DNA from: Irineochytrium annulatum
Lineage: Eukaryota > Chytridiomycota > Chytridiomycetes > Chytridiales > Chytridiaceae
Assembly (NCBI GenBank): GCA_027600665.1
Contig: JADGJL010000184.1
Location: 1-34,323 of the forward strand
Direction of reading: 5' to 3'
DNA: 34,323 bases
Shown here: positions 32,201 through 34,323 of the stretch, one piece after another
Position numbering within the stretch: position 1 is the stretch's first letter
How the letters are laid out: each line of letters starts with the position of its first letter
Made by a program: the position numbers and the translations under genes
Notes under the pieces: model-generated
Database searches by the model: none
Seen by the model: only the letters and a program-made list of their open reading frames with translations
Told to the model about the DNA's origin: nothing

Positions 32201-32467
32201 GGAATGGTGGACGGGTGTGGAGGCGCGGGCGGCGCAACGATGGTGTCGACGGGTTGGTGATCGCTCGTCGCGGGTGATGCTGGAGCGTTTGACCTCTCAC
32301 TAATGACAACATCGAGTGGCTTGATCAACCTATGCTTGTAATAGTAATAGAAAAACCTCCCACACACAAATGGAAGTCAATCCATCGTCGACACGGTCGC
32401 ACGCCGTTGTTCAGTCCAAGATCATTTCGTTGTCCTCGGACACGGACTTTCGGCGCCATGCAACGCA

Positions 32468-34116
32468 ATGGACGCGGACTCTTCAAAATCGACTTCAAGT
32501 ACCATTTCGGACTTATTAATGCCTAATACTTGTTCGAGACAGCGGAGTTTGCTGAACTCTGCAACATTGCCACTACGCTGCGATACGTGATCTGTCGGGC
32601 GAAGAGGTTAGAGCTAGATGCTGTTGCCGCGGAAGCCGGGCCAACAGTGTCTATTCTGTTGAAACGAGCCCTGCGAGACCGTTCTTACCGCGTTAGTTGG
32701 CCCTAGTAGCTTGTGAATCTAAGTTGAATAGTATCCGCTGTTGAATGAATATCGAGGTTATGCTGGTTTTTTGGCGAAAAACCTGTCTAGCGTCTCGGCG
32801 GATGTGGAAAAGATCAGCTTCTCAGTCCTACACGAAGGCGCTGATACGACTGGTCTCATGATGCTATCGTTGGCATGTTTACAAATAACATTCATGAGGC
32901 GGAAGGAGGTCTTCATGCCCTACGTATTGAACGAGATGCAAAAATTATGTTTCGAATATTCAGAAGGTAAGAAGTGTTTTTTTAAAGCAACCTAACATTT
33001 GTAGGAACTTTGGAAACGAAGCGATGCCGCTTACTTCGTTGCTATTGCGGCTACTTGCGTTCCGTTCTAAGGTATGGTGACTTCGTCGGTATGAATAACA
33101 AAAGAAGAAATTCTGAGAGCGAAATTCGCGTATGTCCAAAGTTGCTGCTTGACGTATGCTTAGCGATTTGCGAGGTACTCTATCTTCTGCGTTGTTTTAT
33201 TTAAGTATGCAGGTACAATCTCACCCGGAGGGGGAACGAATGAAAACTTCTGGTCACTACCTCCTGTCTTCGCTTTTTACCAAGTAACTCTTCCCTTTTT
33301 TGATACACGTAGTTGACGACGATAGTTGCCGAGACCTTCCTCTGCCTCTATGGGAAAGAGCACTGGATACCGCGCTGAGATGTCTGTCACCTTCGTGTTC
33401 TAGGTAACGCAATCATTACACATTTCGTTTAGGTTGACTTCGTGTTAAGAGACCTTCGAGTGTCGTCGTATACCTTAGCAAAATCACTTTTAGAAGGATC
33501 GTTGTGTTCAATTGGCGACACGACCGACACTTTGAATGTAATAATTCTCCGCGATGTCATTACAGCGTCTAGTGATCATTCTACCGAATTTGATGTTTCA
33601 ATAGCTGTCACTGGTCTATCTGGTTGGTCGCCTTTCACCTATTACCTTTAATTAATACTGCTGATAGTGCTGGAAATTTCTCTCCAAAAGCGGGGGACGG
33701 TGGATCCTCATGTATTAAGATCATTACTTTTTGCGGCGGTACGATCCGAGTATCATGGCGGCAGTCACTTGCCGCAATCAAGTCTAAGCGTTTTTCGAAC
33801 GTTTTTGTCAACTTTGTTCAAAGTGCTGCTGCAAATCTGTTTGAGTTCCGAACCTCATGTAGCATTTGCCTTGTGCAAGTCTGGGCTCTTCTACAACAAT
33901 GCCGTGGTGGGTTTTACACACGTAAACGTTCTTTAATGTGCTCAGATTCGGACGCACCTCAATGCTCATTTCCAAGCGGTGTCAGCCCCTCTCATTAAGC
34001 CCCCAATTTTGAAAAGCAAGCGAGTACCGTCCGTTGTAAGCAACCAAGAAAGAAATAATGATCAGAGCATGGAGAATAGTTTGAATATATTTGTTGAGGA
34101 CTTTGAGTCCGATTAA
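32468..34116 (+). CDS. Unrecognised 438-residue, probably alpha-helical protein (9 exons)
   Basis: No long ORF covers this gene, yet nine exons join with matching phases: 32468-32498, 32543-32691, 32732-32966, 33005-33174, 33213-33283, 33326-33403, 33450-33622, 33668-33906 and 33946-34116. Introns are 38-46 nt with GT..AG and usually a branch-like motif. The product starts MDADSSKSTS and is mostly Leu/Ala-rich helices reminiscent of HEAT/armadillo-type repeats: MMLSLACLQITFMRRKEVF, RVCPKLLLDVCLAIC, LWERALDTALRCL, FRTFLSTLFKVLLQICL. The tail (KPPILKSKRVPSVVSNQ, ending NIFVEDFESD) is basic then acidic and disordered. Codons are AT-richer than in neighbouring genes. I do not recognise the family and assign no function. 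Individual splice sites, notably the donor at 33623 and acceptors at 33325 and 33449, could be off. Confidence 0.6.
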
Positions 34117-34323
34117 TGGACGTGTTCACTCTGAAGCTTTACCCAAACTGGCGCGTTTGTATGAGAACCTGTTCGCACTTGGGTTTCTCCACGCAATAAC
34201 GATGAAAGCGCGGTGTCGAGAAACGCGGAGCGCAACGAAATGACGAGCGGCAAGGAGCGCCCGATAGTCAACAGCGTTGGATCAGCTAGATCAAAGGAGC
34301 AACATCCATCACGTGCTCTGTAC
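34117..34323. other. Downstream flank at the window edge
   Basis: 207 bp after the orphan gene's stop. It presumably holds that gene's 3' end. No further coding sequence is recognisable before the window ends. Confidence 0.4.

Larger units (their letters stand above)
30678..32467. other. Gene-poor region with simple repeats and a pyrimidine tract
   Basis: About 1.8 kb between divergent genes (CK2 beta left, the orphan gene right), so it carries both promoters. It includes three copies of the 13-mer CTCCAGAGCCACC near 31846-31884 and a strongly C/T-rich + strand tract at about 32036-32200. Several overlapping ORFs on both strands (31181-32367) show composition-driven translations and no family I know. 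I cannot exclude a degraded gene here. Confidence 0.45.

Noticed and set aside
31181..32367. Several minus-strand ORFs (80-160 codons) that might form a multi-exon gene
   Set aside because: Translations are Arg/Pro/Gly-rich shadows of the pyrimidine tract and of simple repeats; I found no set of junctions that yields a recognisable protein.

Overview
This window looks like nuclear DNA of a zoosporic (flagellated) fungus, most likely a chytrid. Genes are compact and rich in short introns (about 40-90 nt, GT..AG, often with a CTAAY-type branch point). Coding DNA is GC-rich. Centrin and a CIMIP2/FAM166-type ciliary microtubule inner protein point to a lineage that still builds a flagellum. PDS5, VPS35, endosulfine/Igo, CK2 beta, a GRIP golgin and a kinesin-light-chain-like TPR protein with an N-terminal 'FISHAW' module, all with short introns, fit a fungus. 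Exons were joined by hand so that every junction keeps phase.

Layout, left to right. 1-940 (+): centrin, 5' end outside the window. 1315-7298 (-): cohesin regulator PDS5, 23 exons if its AT-hook/acidic tail (1315-2224) is spliced on as I propose. 7299-8201: about 0.9 kb spacer. 8202-8793 (+): endosulfine (Igo1/ENSA), four exons. 9142-9921 (+): classical short-chain dehydrogenase. 10423-11953 (+): secreted expansin-like double-psi beta-barrel protein with a Thr/Pro/Ser linker and two Cys-rich modules. 11954-13394: gene-poor, AT-rich DNA with a small tandem repeat.

13395-19280 (-): two TPR genes head to tail, only 49 bp apart. The downstream one carries the FISHAW module and has an apparent frameshift near 15185. 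19491-20917 (+): CIMIP2/FAM166 gene, 7 exons, sharing a 210-bp divergent promoter with the TPR pair. 21611-25382 (-): VPS35, 14 exons. 25503-25875 (-): small Lys-rich protein. 26288-28418 (+): GRIP-domain golgin. 29161-29303 (+): decayed copy of its GRIP exon. 29991-30677 (-): CK2 beta. 30678-32467: gene-poor DNA. 32468-34116 (+): a 9-exon, 438-residue helical protein I do not recognise, with AT-richer codons than its neighbours.

There is no operon logic. The genes cover separate housekeeping roles: centriole and axoneme (centrin, CIMIP2), cohesion (PDS5), cell-cycle and nutrient signalling (endosulfine, CK2 beta), endosome/Golgi traffic (VPS35, GRIP golgin) and wall or substrate interaction (expansin-like). 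The least described parts are the FISHAW-TPR pair and the orphan gene at the right end.
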